From positions 1 to 62,742 of the forward strand of contig CAMQYL010000017.1 in assembly GCA_947039275.1 (NCBI GenBank): a stretch of 62,742 nucleotides of DNA. The letters are read 5' to 3'. This document shows positions 46,301 to 54,572 of the stretch, piece after piece (position 1 is the stretch's first letter; each line of letters starts with the position of its first letter). The position numbers and the translations under genes are program-made. The notes under the pieces were generated by a model, which saw only the letters and a list, made by a program, of their open reading frames with translations, ran no database searches and was not told the origin of the DNA. This DNA comes from Amulumruptor sp947039275. GTDB lineage: Bacteria > Bacteroidota > Bacteroidia > Bacteroidales > Muribaculaceae.

Positions 46301-46537
46301 TTCCAGGGCGTAATAGACCTCTCGACACATCTCGGCAAACCGAAATGGCTCGGAAATCCGCGCATGTGCGTAGGCATACGCGGCACTTACCGCACTCTCG
46401 ACAAGTATTCACCTCGCTATATCGCAGGATATGTCTCTGACGGCACAGGCAATTTCATCCCGAGCGTCGACATCCCCGGCGCACCCAGAGGTAACGAATG
46501 GGAAGTGCGCACATATATAAGATTCAACATATTCTAA
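43322..46537 (+). CDS. glycosidase TIM barrel fused to a C-terminal outer-membrane beta-barrel
   Basis: 1071 residues. The export signal is at about 21-46 (MATAMKQTGLSAIMIVMSAL then GASASA), behind an unusual basic N-terminal stretch, so the ATG at 43382 is a possible alternative start. Residues about 50-420 form a clan-A-like TIM barrel: RGQHV-type loop NAIRQHVGVPARW, acid/base candidate E195 in LGNEN, nucleophile candidate E296 in FFSEFG. The exact GH family (GH2-like or other) is uncertain. From about 500 to the end, amphipathic strands alternate with turns (LKVAFGPELWWGANPALLVKY, split) and the chain ends EVRTYIRFNIF with a terminal Phe, the C-terminal signature of outer-membrane barrels. 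It is the first gene of the glucan operon, 13 bases before the binding lipoprotein gene. A self-anchored glycosidase-porin is the inference. Confidence 0.8.
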   Translation: MGHINAYQHWKKWWRSKTADMATAMKQTGLSAIMIVMSALGASASAPYPQITVVNDDEGSVMLVDGKPFMINGMNWDYFPIGTNYSYSLWSQPEDVIKAALDKDMSLLKDMGVNAIRQHVGVPARWVRYIYEKYGIWTMIYSSFGRYGVTIDGVWNGNTDYENPKTAKVLLKEAADMVKEYNNTPGILMYMLGNENNYGLFWKGAEAENLPVEDRSSTKQAKALYKIMNEAAVEMKKLGATAPIAICNGDLLFLDIISKECSDIDILGVNVYRGPSFGDLFDRVKAEYGKPVFFSEFGSDAYNARTDKEAQQEQADVLVSNWNEIYSNAKGLGKAGNSIGGFTFQFADGWWKHGQDINLDVHDTTASWSNGAYAFDFVPGENNMNEEWFGICAKGLPDERGIYELYPRAAYYALKDVHKINPYAKGLTLSTITGDMNNVDVTSSMLRARGDKAALESEKTKLFSISELRGDFSTFFTGGKNTTTPSKRPDRPTQFPSFKGFDHMESFYIGVKATPSPKAQAEVTVNVLGNVAENPIDEIFYENRGRSRYIVGDNGEVVDLGPLERIKIYSASVYWDANLFTMNTFYRKPHFHWGYEGDFFGFYPEASYGEWMDIYGGEAPFGSEFEGKKFLKGLKVAFGPELWWGANPALLVKYRRPIGKYTLTGVFHWDIAQRTGTVTSYVIPQPKNTRISLAVERKFGKFDVTVGGLWSGTNQVGRTFQATTDDSPDAIAYTNKGKTSDTFGGKGKVVYTGGKINAYVAGAYMGLVAAGGGEYARNLTGWTLKDTGMGNQTNVMGGFTFQAHNFQIAPNFLWQKPLVGPMPSGIEAPGRLRNILEDPFAVRDNREQTAAELLLTYDPTPGTWIYDWDNDMKEDASLAMSMGFVYRHYPTTMDAAIGILADGRSTFVFPTSVPAHDLWDANFKLTSRLTPNFGFIVKGYMGTGQANGNDDRLIKRGGLDADLIYKNIRLKAGVKFHDWGPYDYHRDFNLTFPFQGVIDLSTHLGKPKWLGNPRMCVGIRGTYRTLDKYSPRYIAGYVSDGTGNFIPSVDIPGAPRGNEWEVRTYIRFNIF

Positions 46538-46550
46538 CCGGACAACACAC

Positions 46551-47861
46551 ATGAAAACCTCAGTATATTCGACAACAGCCGCATTTCTGGCACTGTCTCT
46601 TATGCCTGTCATATCTTCATGCGAGCGCGACATTGATACCGATATCCCGGCAACTTCCCCACAGATTGCCGACGTATTCGTAGACGGTTTCTCCTCCGGC
46701 ATTGAATTTCAGGCATGGGGCAACGTCACTAATCTAAGCACTGACACCCAGACCAAGTATGACGGCACCACATCTCTGCGCATAGCCGTGCCAGAGCCGG
46801 GAGATTTCTTGGGCAGCTGGGCAGGCGGTACATTCTACACCTCTTCCGGGCGTGACCTTACGCAATTTAACTGCCTTACTTTCTATGCCAAAGCCTCGGT
46901 AGGTGCCTCAATAGAGGTGGGTATCGGTAACTACGGCGACGACCCCCAGTATGCAGTTGCGATGAAAGGTGTCAAGCTTGACTCTAACTGGCGCAAATAT
47001 ATCATACCGATACCCAATTCGGCAAAACTGACATGTGAAAAAGGCCTATTCTATTATGCTGCCGGGGCAGTCAACGGTGCCGGTTACACGATATGGATCG
47101 ATGAAGTGAAATTCGAGTCGATCGGCACTCTGGCTCATACACGCATCAAGGACATGACGATGGCAGGATTTCCGTCGGGCGACTTCAAAATCAGCGAACT
47201 GGAATGTTATGTCAATCTTCCCAACGGCACCTTCCAGACTCTGACGGCATCATCCAAATATTTCGATTTCACCTCCTCTAATCCAGAAGTGGCTACAGTA
47301 GAGGGCAACACAGTCACATTCCACGGCGGCAAAGGCGAGGCAGTACTCACCCCAAAACAGGCTGAGGGATCTATCACAATCACCGATGTCTATGATTATG
47401 CACCCACCCCTACTCTGCCTTCGTCTGATGTAATCTCGGTGTTCAGCGATGTGTATCCCTCTGTCGGCAACGCCATATTCAACAATTACTGGGGCTACCA
47501 GACCACCACCGATGACATGATAGATGCCGGAGGCGACCACATGATCCACTACGGCAGCTTCAACTTCGTGGGCATTGTGTTCCAGCAAGACATCGACTGC
47601 TCTAACATGAACTACATGCACATGGACGTACTGCTTATGAGCAAGACCCTGACAAGCAAAATCTTCACTGTCACCCCGCATGCCAAGAACGGCAGTGAGA
47701 GCTACGAAGGTCGCGCCACGCTCAAGACAGGCGAATGGGTTTCAATCGATGTGCCGCTTGACCCTGCAGTCAATCCGATCCACGAGCTCGTGCTCTCCCG
47801 TGGCGATGGGTGCATCTATGATGACATACTCGTGGACAACATCTATTTCTACAAAAATTGA
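46551..47861 (+). CDS. carbohydrate-binding surface lipoprotein (CBM-like, Ig-like)
   Basis: 436 residues. Lipobox VISSC follows a signal peptide, with an acidic ERDIDTD after the Cys, as expected for surface export. A first jelly-roll domain (about 40-190; KYDGTTSLRIAVPEPG to YTIWIDEVKFESI) resembles CBM-like/CIA30 folds. A small Ig-like domain (about 200-275, SSNPEVATVEGNTVTF) follows, then a second jelly-roll (about 285-436, ending YDDILVDNIYFYKN). There are no catalytic residues. It probably plays the part of a glycan-binding surface protein for the operon's glucan. The GH16 gene follows after 5 bases. Confidence 0.78.
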   Translation: MKTSVYSTTAAFLALSLMPVISSCERDIDTDIPATSPQIADVFVDGFSSGIEFQAWGNVTNLSTDTQTKYDGTTSLRIAVPEPGDFLGSWAGGTFYTSSGRDLTQFNCLTFYAKASVGASIEVGIGNYGDDPQYAVAMKGVKLDSNWRKYIIPIPNSAKLTCEKGLFYYAAGAVNGAGYTIWIDEVKFESIGTLAHTRIKDMTMAGFPSGDFKISELECYVNLPNGTFQTLTASSKYFDFTSSNPEVATVEGNTVTFHGGKGEAVLTPKQAEGSITITDVYDYAPTPTLPSSDVISVFSDVYPSVGNAIFNNYWGYQTTTDDMIDAGGDHMIHYGSFNFVGIVFQQDIDCSNMNYMHMDVLLMSKTLTSKIFTVTPHAKNGSESYEGRATLKTGEWVSIDVPLDPAVNPIHELVLSRGDGCIYDDILVDNIYFYKN

Positions 47862-47866
47862 CAGAC

Positions 47867-48784
47867 ATGAAGACATACAAGTATTTTTTCATCGCGCTGC
47901 TCACTGCCACTGCTCCGATAGCGTTGACAAGCTGCGATGACGACAATGATGACGCCAACGATCCGTGGGTGCTGGTATGGTCCGATGAATTTAACGACCC
48001 CACAGCCGACAATCGCCCTGATCCATCAAAATGGACATATGAAATAGGAGCTTCAGGCTACGGTAACGAGGAGAAGCAAAACTATACCGACCGTGTCGAA
48101 AACGCCTGCTATGCCATAGAAGACAATGAGGGCTGCCTGAAAATCACAGCCTTGGCTGACAATTATCAAGGAGTAAGATATTCGTCGGCACGCCTTAAGA
48201 CCCAAGGACGTTTTGCTACGACCTATGGCCGTTTTGAGGCACGCATGAAACTCCCCTACGGTCCAGGTATGTGGCCGGCATTCTGGCTCCTCGGAGCCAA
48301 CTACGCCACCGACACTTGGCCCAAGTGCGGCGAGATAGACATTATGGAAAACAAGGGTTACCAACCCAATATTGTGTCAAGTGCCGTACATTGCCCCGGA
48401 CATTCTGGAGGCAATCCGTTTACCAGCACCTTCGGCTATCAGGATCAGCGTTTCGACACATCATTCCACGTCTTCGCGGTGGAATGGGATGAATCCCAAA
48501 TAGAGTTTTCTGTCGACGGACATATCTACCATACAGTGACTTCCGGCGAGATGTCACAAGGGCAATGGGTGTTTGACCATCCTTTCTTCATCATAATCAA
48601 TCTCGCCGTCGGTGGTGTGTTCGGCGGAGATCCGACTGCCGACACCGTATTCCCCCAAAGTCTCTACGTAGACTATGTGCGTGTGTACCAGCGGCAATCA
48701 CAGATTACCTCAAACAATGCCGTCGTGGGCAGCACAGTCTCAGGCTGGAATAACGGCGGAGGAACAAATGCAGATATGGACTGA
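47867..48784 (+). CDS. GH16 family endo-beta-glucanase (laminarinase-like) lipoprotein
   Basis: 305 residues with lipobox LTSC followed by DDDNDDAND (surface-export-like acidic run). The catalytic motif is GEIDIMEN (nucleophile and acid/base Glu around EIDIME), preceded by RFEARMKLPYGPGMWPAFWLLG and followed by a HVFAVEWDESQIEFSVDG segment, as in bacterial GH16 laminarinases and lichenases. The C-terminal Asn/Gly tail (NNAVVGSTVSGWNNGGGTNA) is low complexity. It should cut beta-1,3 or mixed-linkage glucans at the surface. An in-frame TTG start at 47858 is possible, but the ATG at 47867 opens the signal peptide. Confidence 0.93.
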   Translation: MKTYKYFFIALLTATAPIALTSCDDDNDDANDPWVLVWSDEFNDPTADNRPDPSKWTYEIGASGYGNEEKQNYTDRVENACYAIEDNEGCLKITALADNYQGVRYSSARLKTQGRFATTYGRFEARMKLPYGPGMWPAFWLLGANYATDTWPKCGEIDIMENKGYQPNIVSSAVHCPGHSGGNPFTSTFGYQDQRFDTSFHVFAVEWDESQIEFSVDGHIYHTVTSGEMSQGQWVFDHPFFIIINLAVGGVFGGDPTADTVFPQSLYVDYVRVYQRQSQITSNNAVVGSTVSGWNNGGGTNADMD

Positions 48785-48818
48785 CACATCACTTCCAAAT
48801 CCTTAAACGAAACCGACA

Positions 48819-50588
48819 ATGGATTTACATAAATTTCAAAGATACAGCATGGGCATCGCCACAGCCATGAGCATAGGTTTAGCGGCATGTACCAGTGACG
48901 ATGATGCTCTCCTGTCATCATCGGGCGGCAATGACCTCGTGATTACCGCGCAGCTTGAAAAAAGCTCTTCCCGTGCATGGGTACAGGGCGATAAGGTGAC
49001 CATCAACGCATCGGGCAATACATACACCTACACGCTGGGGGCAGACGGAACATTATCTCCCGAAGGCAGTCCGATTGTATGGGGAGGCTCCGCATTCACT
49101 ATCAAAGCGTGGACACCATCAGGAGTAACCAACGTAAACCTGACGGATCAGTCCAGTGCTGACAAGCTCTCGGCTTGTGACCTTATATCTGCTGGCACTA
49201 CAGCGACCTCTCGATATGTGTTCCTGATTTTCCAGCACCAGATGACCCGCATGCAGTGGATACTGCGCTCCGTGGACTCATCATACACTCCCGAACAGGT
49301 TGCAGATGCTCAGATATCATTCATCGGTTACGGCAGTGTCAACTTCAATGATGGCGTAGTCACCCCTTCGGGCAACTCTGACAAGCCTATTTCAGGCTAT
49401 GAGACCATTGAAGAGGGTCTGCGTCAAGGCGAAGCCATGATGTCGCCGGCTGATATGTGGGGCAAGCCGCTGGTAAAGGTAGTGATCGGCGGTGACGAGT
49501 ATGTCTATGCACCTGACCGGACCAACGCATCCGATGCAGCCTCTGCGGCAGGTGACCTTGTCGCCGCCAACTGGCAGAAATATTATCTCTCCATCACACG
49601 CAAGACTTTGAGCGTGGAAATGGTATCATCAGATGTCGAGTGGGGCAGTAACTATGAATTTAACGATGGAGATATCACAGATGCGAAACTGATCGCTGAA
49701 ATCGCCTCTGACGTCACAGACAAGCCAGGCTATACCGTACATGGCATTGACGGACGGTATATATCCGACCGCTCCACGGGTTTCTCTATCAGCTATACCG
49801 AGGATGCCCTGGGTGGCTTGACCTGGACAGGCTCATGCAGTGTCACACGTGCCGAGACAACAGTGCCGGGCAGCACCACCGCCACAGTGCAGACCTATAC
49901 ATTCACCGACATCAAGAGCGATGTAACGGTATCATATCTGTCAGGCGTAGACGAAGGCGATTACCTCTATGACAATGGCGCGTGGGGCAAGGACGAGTCA
50001 CGCGACGGATGCAAGACCATAGGCAGAGTGTTTCATGCAGGCCGCGACAGCCGCGATGATTCCTCATACAGCCTGCCAAAAATCCGCGGCTATGTGGTGC
50101 CTCTGACATTCGGCAATACTGCCGAGATGCAATGGTTCAGCAACCAAGCCGATACCCGCTACATACAGGCTCTGGCGGACATCCCTATAAGCGAAGATGC
50201 TGCTGTGCGCGAGAGTTATTACGGAGGTTACAACCTGACTGGGCTTCTCAACACGGCGTTAGCCCCGTACAGCACCGACTGGGCAGAGCAGGTGCCTTTC
50301 TGGTATGCCTACAAGCATATCGACATGGCAGCTCCGGCTCTCTCTTCGGGTTGGTATATTCCTACCTATGCCCAGCTGAAGGATGTCTGTGCATCGCAGA
50401 TGTATGACAAGTTCTCGGGCGTATATTGGTCGTCACAGGTCTACCCGGGTACTGGAAATGCCGCAGTGGGTGGCGTAGAGCCCGGCGACAAGACTACACT
50501 GTGGGCAATCCGTTGCGGAGCCGATCAGGCTGTAGGTTACGGTTGGGCTATAGACCGTGCAAAACTTCTCCCCATATTAACTTTCTAA
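48819..50588 (+). CDS. fimbrillin-like lipoprotein with FISUMP/DUF1566-like C-terminal domain (1)
   Basis: 589 residues. Lipobox LAAC follows a signal sequence, then TSDDD. The N-terminal half (SSSRAWVQGDKVTINASGNTYTYTL and following) resembles Mfa/fimbrillin-type beta domains, with a second fimbrillin-like stretch (about 150-270). The C-terminal third (KTIGRVFHAGRDSRDDSSYS to GWYIPTYAQLKDVCASQMYD and ALRCGADQ-like end) resembles the FISUMP/DUF1566 module. Such proteins often act as surface glycan binders or pilus components. It is paired with the next gene of the same architecture, inside a glycan operon without SusD, which suggests a substrate-capture role. Confidence 0.72.
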   Translation: MDLHKFQRYSMGIATAMSIGLAACTSDDDALLSSSGGNDLVITAQLEKSSSRAWVQGDKVTINASGNTYTYTLGADGTLSPEGSPIVWGGSAFTIKAWTPSGVTNVNLTDQSSADKLSACDLISAGTTATSRYVFLIFQHQMTRMQWILRSVDSSYTPEQVADAQISFIGYGSVNFNDGVVTPSGNSDKPISGYETIEEGLRQGEAMMSPADMWGKPLVKVVIGGDEYVYAPDRTNASDAASAAGDLVAANWQKYYLSITRKTLSVEMVSSDVEWGSNYEFNDGDITDAKLIAEIASDVTDKPGYTVHGIDGRYISDRSTGFSISYTEDALGGLTWTGSCSVTRAETTVPGSTTATVQTYTFTDIKSDVTVSYLSGVDEGDYLYDNGAWGKDESRDGCKTIGRVFHAGRDSRDDSSYSLPKIRGYVVPLTFGNTAEMQWFSNQADTRYIQALADIPISEDAAVRESYYGGYNLTGLLNTALAPYSTDWAEQVPFWYAYKHIDMAAPALSSGWYIPTYAQLKDVCASQMYDKFSGVYWSSQVYPGTGNAAVGGVEPGDKTTLWAIRCGADQAVGYGWAIDRAKLLPILTF

Positions 50589-50592
50589 AGAC

Positions 50593-52107
50593 ATGGTCAT
50601 GAATTTCAATAAGACATATTGCATCTTAGCCATCGCTTCACTGATGGCATCGTGCGACAATGCAGACATCTTCGAAGAACCTATCTCCGACAATAATGAC
50701 ACTGCCATAAGCATCACAAGCGTGTCACAGACCAGCTTCACAGAGGTGACAGACTCCAGAGCCATATACACTGAGTCATATGCCACAACCTTTGAAGAAG
50801 GTGATCGTCTCGGCATCATACTTGTGGGCGGCAATGGCAACCAGATAGCCAACGTGCCGTTTTCCTACACTGCCGATGGCAGATGGAACAACGATGACAA
50901 CCAGCTATACCTGTCAACCACATCAAAGATTGTGGCATACTTCCCCTACTCCGCTTCACTCCCGACAGATATAACTGATGCCGGGTCGCTGAAAAGACAT
51001 ACGGAGATAGCCGATGACCAGAGCAGTCGTGAAGCGTTTACCAGCTCAGACCTGCTTGTGTGTGAAATAACCAATCCAGGTGCCGACATAAGCATTGCGT
51101 TTTCCCATGCGTTTTCCATGCTGCGATTCTCTTCTACTGCATCTGTGAGTGCCGGTGACAAGGAATTTGAGTACAGCGTGGCTCTTGAAGGTCTCAACAT
51201 CACCATCAATGACCAAAGTTACTCTCCCTGCTACATAAATGGCGGCTATGTGATGATTGTGCGCGATGATACTTCGCTCCAGCCCGAACTGTTCAAATAC
51301 ACCTACCGTCGTTTCGGCGAAGACAGAGCTACCAAGACCCTCGCTGCCGCCGTCAGCACATCTGCAGGCACAGCATACAGTTTCCCATGCCCGCCAGCGG
51401 GAAGCAGTCCGCTTGGTCTGTCTGCCGGCGATTATTACTGCGTCACCGAAGATGACGGCATGGTGGTGATTATCCCAGCAGAAGCCTCAGCCATGCCAGC
51501 CGGACTGGTATGCCAGGGCATAGTGTTCCATGTGATGGATGGCACAGAGTTCGCTTCATTTGCGGCTGACAACGCGCTCGATGCATCCGGCTATCCGGGG
51601 ATTGAAGGTAAGCACGGTATGATCGTGTCGCTCAAACAGGGTGGCTTGTTACTGAGTGGCTACAATCCAGGCGATATAGCCGACAGCGATTTCTTGCAGA
51701 GCGTATTTGCTGACTTTGACGAAAGCGGCAACACGGATGTGTCATTGGGCTACAGATTCACATCGATGCTTGCCACCACCTATGCCGGGGGCAATGGCGG
51801 GGTCACATTTACGGCTCTTGACGGACTGGATGTTCCTTTGACCTATTGCACCAACTGGTACATACCTTCATTCAACGAACTCAAATACCTGATCAGAGGT
51901 GACAAGTCTCCTAACGTGGCATCGCTCGACGGACAGGATATGCTCAACAAGCAGCTGACAACCGTTTCCGGCATACTCCTCGAAGGCAACCAACCGTCCG
52001 TATCGTTCAAGAAACCTGATGGATTCTGCATAATGCAGGCAGGAGAGGAAATGGGATGGCATGGAGTGCCCGACGGTGAGAAATGCCGTCCGATATGCGC
52101 TTTCTAA
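50593..52107 (+). CDS. fimbrillin-like lipoprotein with FISUMP/DUF1566-like C-terminal domain (2)
   Basis: 504 residues (ATG at 50593, or 50599 for MNFNKTYC). Lipobox LMASC, then DNADIFEEP. The N-terminal part has the fimbrillin-type YTESYATTFEEGDRLGIIL and WNNDDNQLYLSTTSKIVAYFPY segments, the middle a HAFSMLRF stretch typical of Mfa-like domain 1, and the C-terminus a FISUMP-like WYIPSFNELKYLIRG segment. It lies 4 bases after the first paralogue and 41 bases before the GH3 gene. Sequence identity between the two is low, so this is an old duplication or a shared module set. Surface display is inferred. Confidence 0.72.
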   Translation: MVMNFNKTYCILAIASLMASCDNADIFEEPISDNNDTAISITSVSQTSFTEVTDSRAIYTESYATTFEEGDRLGIILVGGNGNQIANVPFSYTADGRWNNDDNQLYLSTTSKIVAYFPYSASLPTDITDAGSLKRHTEIADDQSSREAFTSSDLLVCEITNPGADISIAFSHAFSMLRFSSTASVSAGDKEFEYSVALEGLNITINDQSYSPCYINGGYVMIVRDDTSLQPELFKYTYRRFGEDRATKTLAAAVSTSAGTAYSFPCPPAGSSPLGLSAGDYYCVTEDDGMVVIIPAEASAMPAGLVCQGIVFHVMDGTEFASFAADNALDASGYPGIEGKHGMIVSLKQGGLLLSGYNPGDIADSDFLQSVFADFDESGNTDVSLGYRFTSMLATTYAGGNGGVTFTALDGLDVPLTYCTNWYIPSFNELKYLIRGDKSPNVASLDGQDMLNKQLTTVSGILLEGNQPSVSFKKPDGFCIMQAGEEMGWHGVPDGEKCRPICAF

Positions 52108-52148
52108 CCTTATCGTTAAACCAACCGACCAAAATACCGTAAGACAAC

Positions 52149-54396
52149 ATGACATTACATAAATTTTTGCTGGGCGCGGTAGCCGCCATATCGGTGACCG
52201 CAGTCCAGACAGCCACCGCTGTACCTACTGACCACTATATAGAAGCTAAAGTAGACTCCCTGTTAGCCAAAATGACACTCGCCGAGAAACTCGGTCAGAT
52301 GAACCAGCTCAGCCCGTGGGACTATAACGACCTTGCAGGCCGCGTAGCTTCAGGACAGGTGGGATCGATACTCAATTTCAATGACCCTGAAAAAGTCAAC
52401 AAAATCCAGAGAGTAGCCGTCGAGGAGTCACGCCTCGGCATCCCTCTGATAGTGTCACGCGATGTAATCCACGGATACAAGACCATATTCCCAATACCAT
52501 TGGGGCAGGCAGCCACATTTGACCCCGAGATAGTGGAGAGAGGAGCCAGAATAGCAGCCATCGAATCATCATCGGATGGCATACGATGGACTTTCGCTCC
52601 CATGATCGACATATCACGCGACCCACGATGGGGACGCATAGCCGAAAGCTGCGGCGAAGACCCCTACCTGACAGAAGTAATGGGCGTGGCGATGATCAAA
52701 GGATTCCAAGGCGACTCTCTGAGCGACCCTACATCCATGGCTGCATGTGCCAAGCACTTCGTAGGTTACGGGGCTTCGGAAGGCGGACGTGACTACAATT
52801 CCACTTTCATACCTGAAAGGCAGTTGCGCAACGTGTATCTTCCCCCCTTCAAATCAGCCGTCGATGCGGGATGCGCCACATTTATGACCTCGTTTAATGA
52901 CAACGACGGTGTACCCTCTACTGCCAACAAGCATGTGCTGACCGACATCCTCCGTGATGAGTGGAAGTTTGACGGCATGGTAGTAACCGACTGGGGGGTC
53001 AGCCACTGAGATGATAGCCCACGGATTTGCCAAAGATGCCAAGGATGCCGCCGAGAAATCGGTCAATGCTGGAGTGGACATGGACATGGTCAGCGAGTCA
53101 TTTATCTGGAATCTTGAAAAATCGCTTGACGAAGGCAAAGTGAGCATGGAAAGCATTGACAATGCCGTGCGCAATATCTTGCGTCTGAAATACCGCATGG
53201 GGCTCTTTGACAATCCTTATGTTTCTACTCCGCAGAGCGTGAAATACGCCCCTGACCATCTGGCAGCAGCCCGCAAAGCTGTGGAAGAATCTGCCATACT
53301 CCTTGAAAACAAGGCCCATACACTGCCATTGACCGACAAGGTGCGCAAAGTGCTTGTGGTCGGACCTCTTGCCGATGCCCAGTACGAGCAGATGGGCACA
53401 TGGGTATTCGATGGCGAGCGTGAACACACCCAGACTCCCCTCCAGTCCATCCGTCAGATGTATGGCGACCGCGTAAAGGTGGTATTTGAACCCGCATTGT
53501 CATATAGCCGTGACAAAGACCTCTCCGGCATCGCTAAAGCTGTCAAAGAAGCGAAATCAGCCGATGTGGTGATAGCATTTGTAGGAGAGGAAGCCATCTT
53601 GTCAGGCGAGGCTCATTCGCTCGCCGATGTCAAGCTGCAAGGTGCGCAGACCGAGCTTATCAAGCAGCTCGGCGATACAGGCACACCACTGGTGACAATA
53701 ATCATGGCTGGTCGTCCGTTGGTGATTGCCGAAGAAGTAAAAGCATCTGACGCAGTGCTCTATGTGTTCCATCCCGGCACTATGGGAGGTCCCGCCATTG
53801 CCGACATACTTTTCGGCAAGGTAAATCCGAGCGGCAAAACTCCTGTCACTTTCCCCCGCATGGCAGGACAAGTCCCGGTTTACTATGCTCATAACAACAC
53901 CGGCCGTCCAGCTAACCCGACAGAGATGCTCATTGATGAGATTCCTGTTGAAGCTGGGCAGACTTCAGTCGGCTGCCGTTCATTCTATCTTGATGCAGGC
54001 ACTTCTCCCCTCTACCCCTTCGGCTACGGTTTGTCATATTCTGATTTCAAATATGCCAATCTGAATATTTCAGCCACCGAACTTCCGTCTGACGGGATTC
54101 TCACAGTCTCTGTAGATGTCACCAACAACGGCAAGACTGATGGTGAAGAAGTAGTGCAGTTATACGTTCAAGACAAAGTCGGCTCTATCACTCGCCCTGT
54201 CAAGGAACTTAAAGGCTTCAGCCGTACTCCATTGAAGGCTGGTGAAACTGCCACTGTCACCTTTAATCTGCCAATCTCCGATTTGGCATTCTACGGTTAC
54301 GATATGACCTATGGCGTGGAACCAGGCGATTTCAAACTATGGGTAGGTCCCAACAGTGCCGAAGGCCTCACTGCCGAATTCACCGTAACCAAATAA
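52149..54396 (+). pseudogene. GH3 beta-glucosidase, frameshifted at a G6 run
   Basis: Two adjacent frames together make one GH3 enzyme. The first (52149-53009) has a signal peptide and the N-terminal barrel and ends VVTDWG then VSH-stop; the second (53011-54396) resumes at MIAHGFAKDAKDAAEKSVNAG. Removing one G from the GGGGGG at 52993-52998 restores TDWGSATEMIAHG and a 748-residue protein of normal length. The nucleophile Asp of the TDW motif lies just before the break. The C-terminal half carries the alpha/beta sandwich and the fibronectin III-like domain (GEEVVQLYVQDKVGSI). It should release glucose from short beta-glucans. The lesion may be an assembly error, a real mutation or slippage. 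It is the last gene of the operon, before the terminator at 54453. Confidence 0.9.
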
Positions 54397-54452
54397 AAAG
54401 AAACAGGATTAAGAAAATAGGATTTAGGATTAAAGAAAGATTGAGTTGTAAG

Positions 54453-54501
54453 CAGGTCGGCTCTGAAAGTCCGAGAGGGCACTTTCAGAGCTGACCTGTT
54501 T
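54453..54501 (+). terminator. Rho-independent terminator closing the glucan operon
   Basis: CAGGTCGGCTCTGAAAGT (54453-54470) pairs with ACTTTCAGAGCTGACCTG (54481-54498), one mismatch in 18 bp, followed by TTTAAATT. Confidence 0.88.
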
Positions 54502-54572
54502 AAATTACTACATGTAGTGTGCAACTTTTCCAAGACCCGGCGCATCTAACTACAAAAACACAGATGCAACAT

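Noticed and set aside
52149..54396. Reading the GH3 region as two independent genes
   Set aside because: The two parts are the N- and C-terminal halves of one GH3 enzyme joined at the conserved TDW region; a one-base change restores it.
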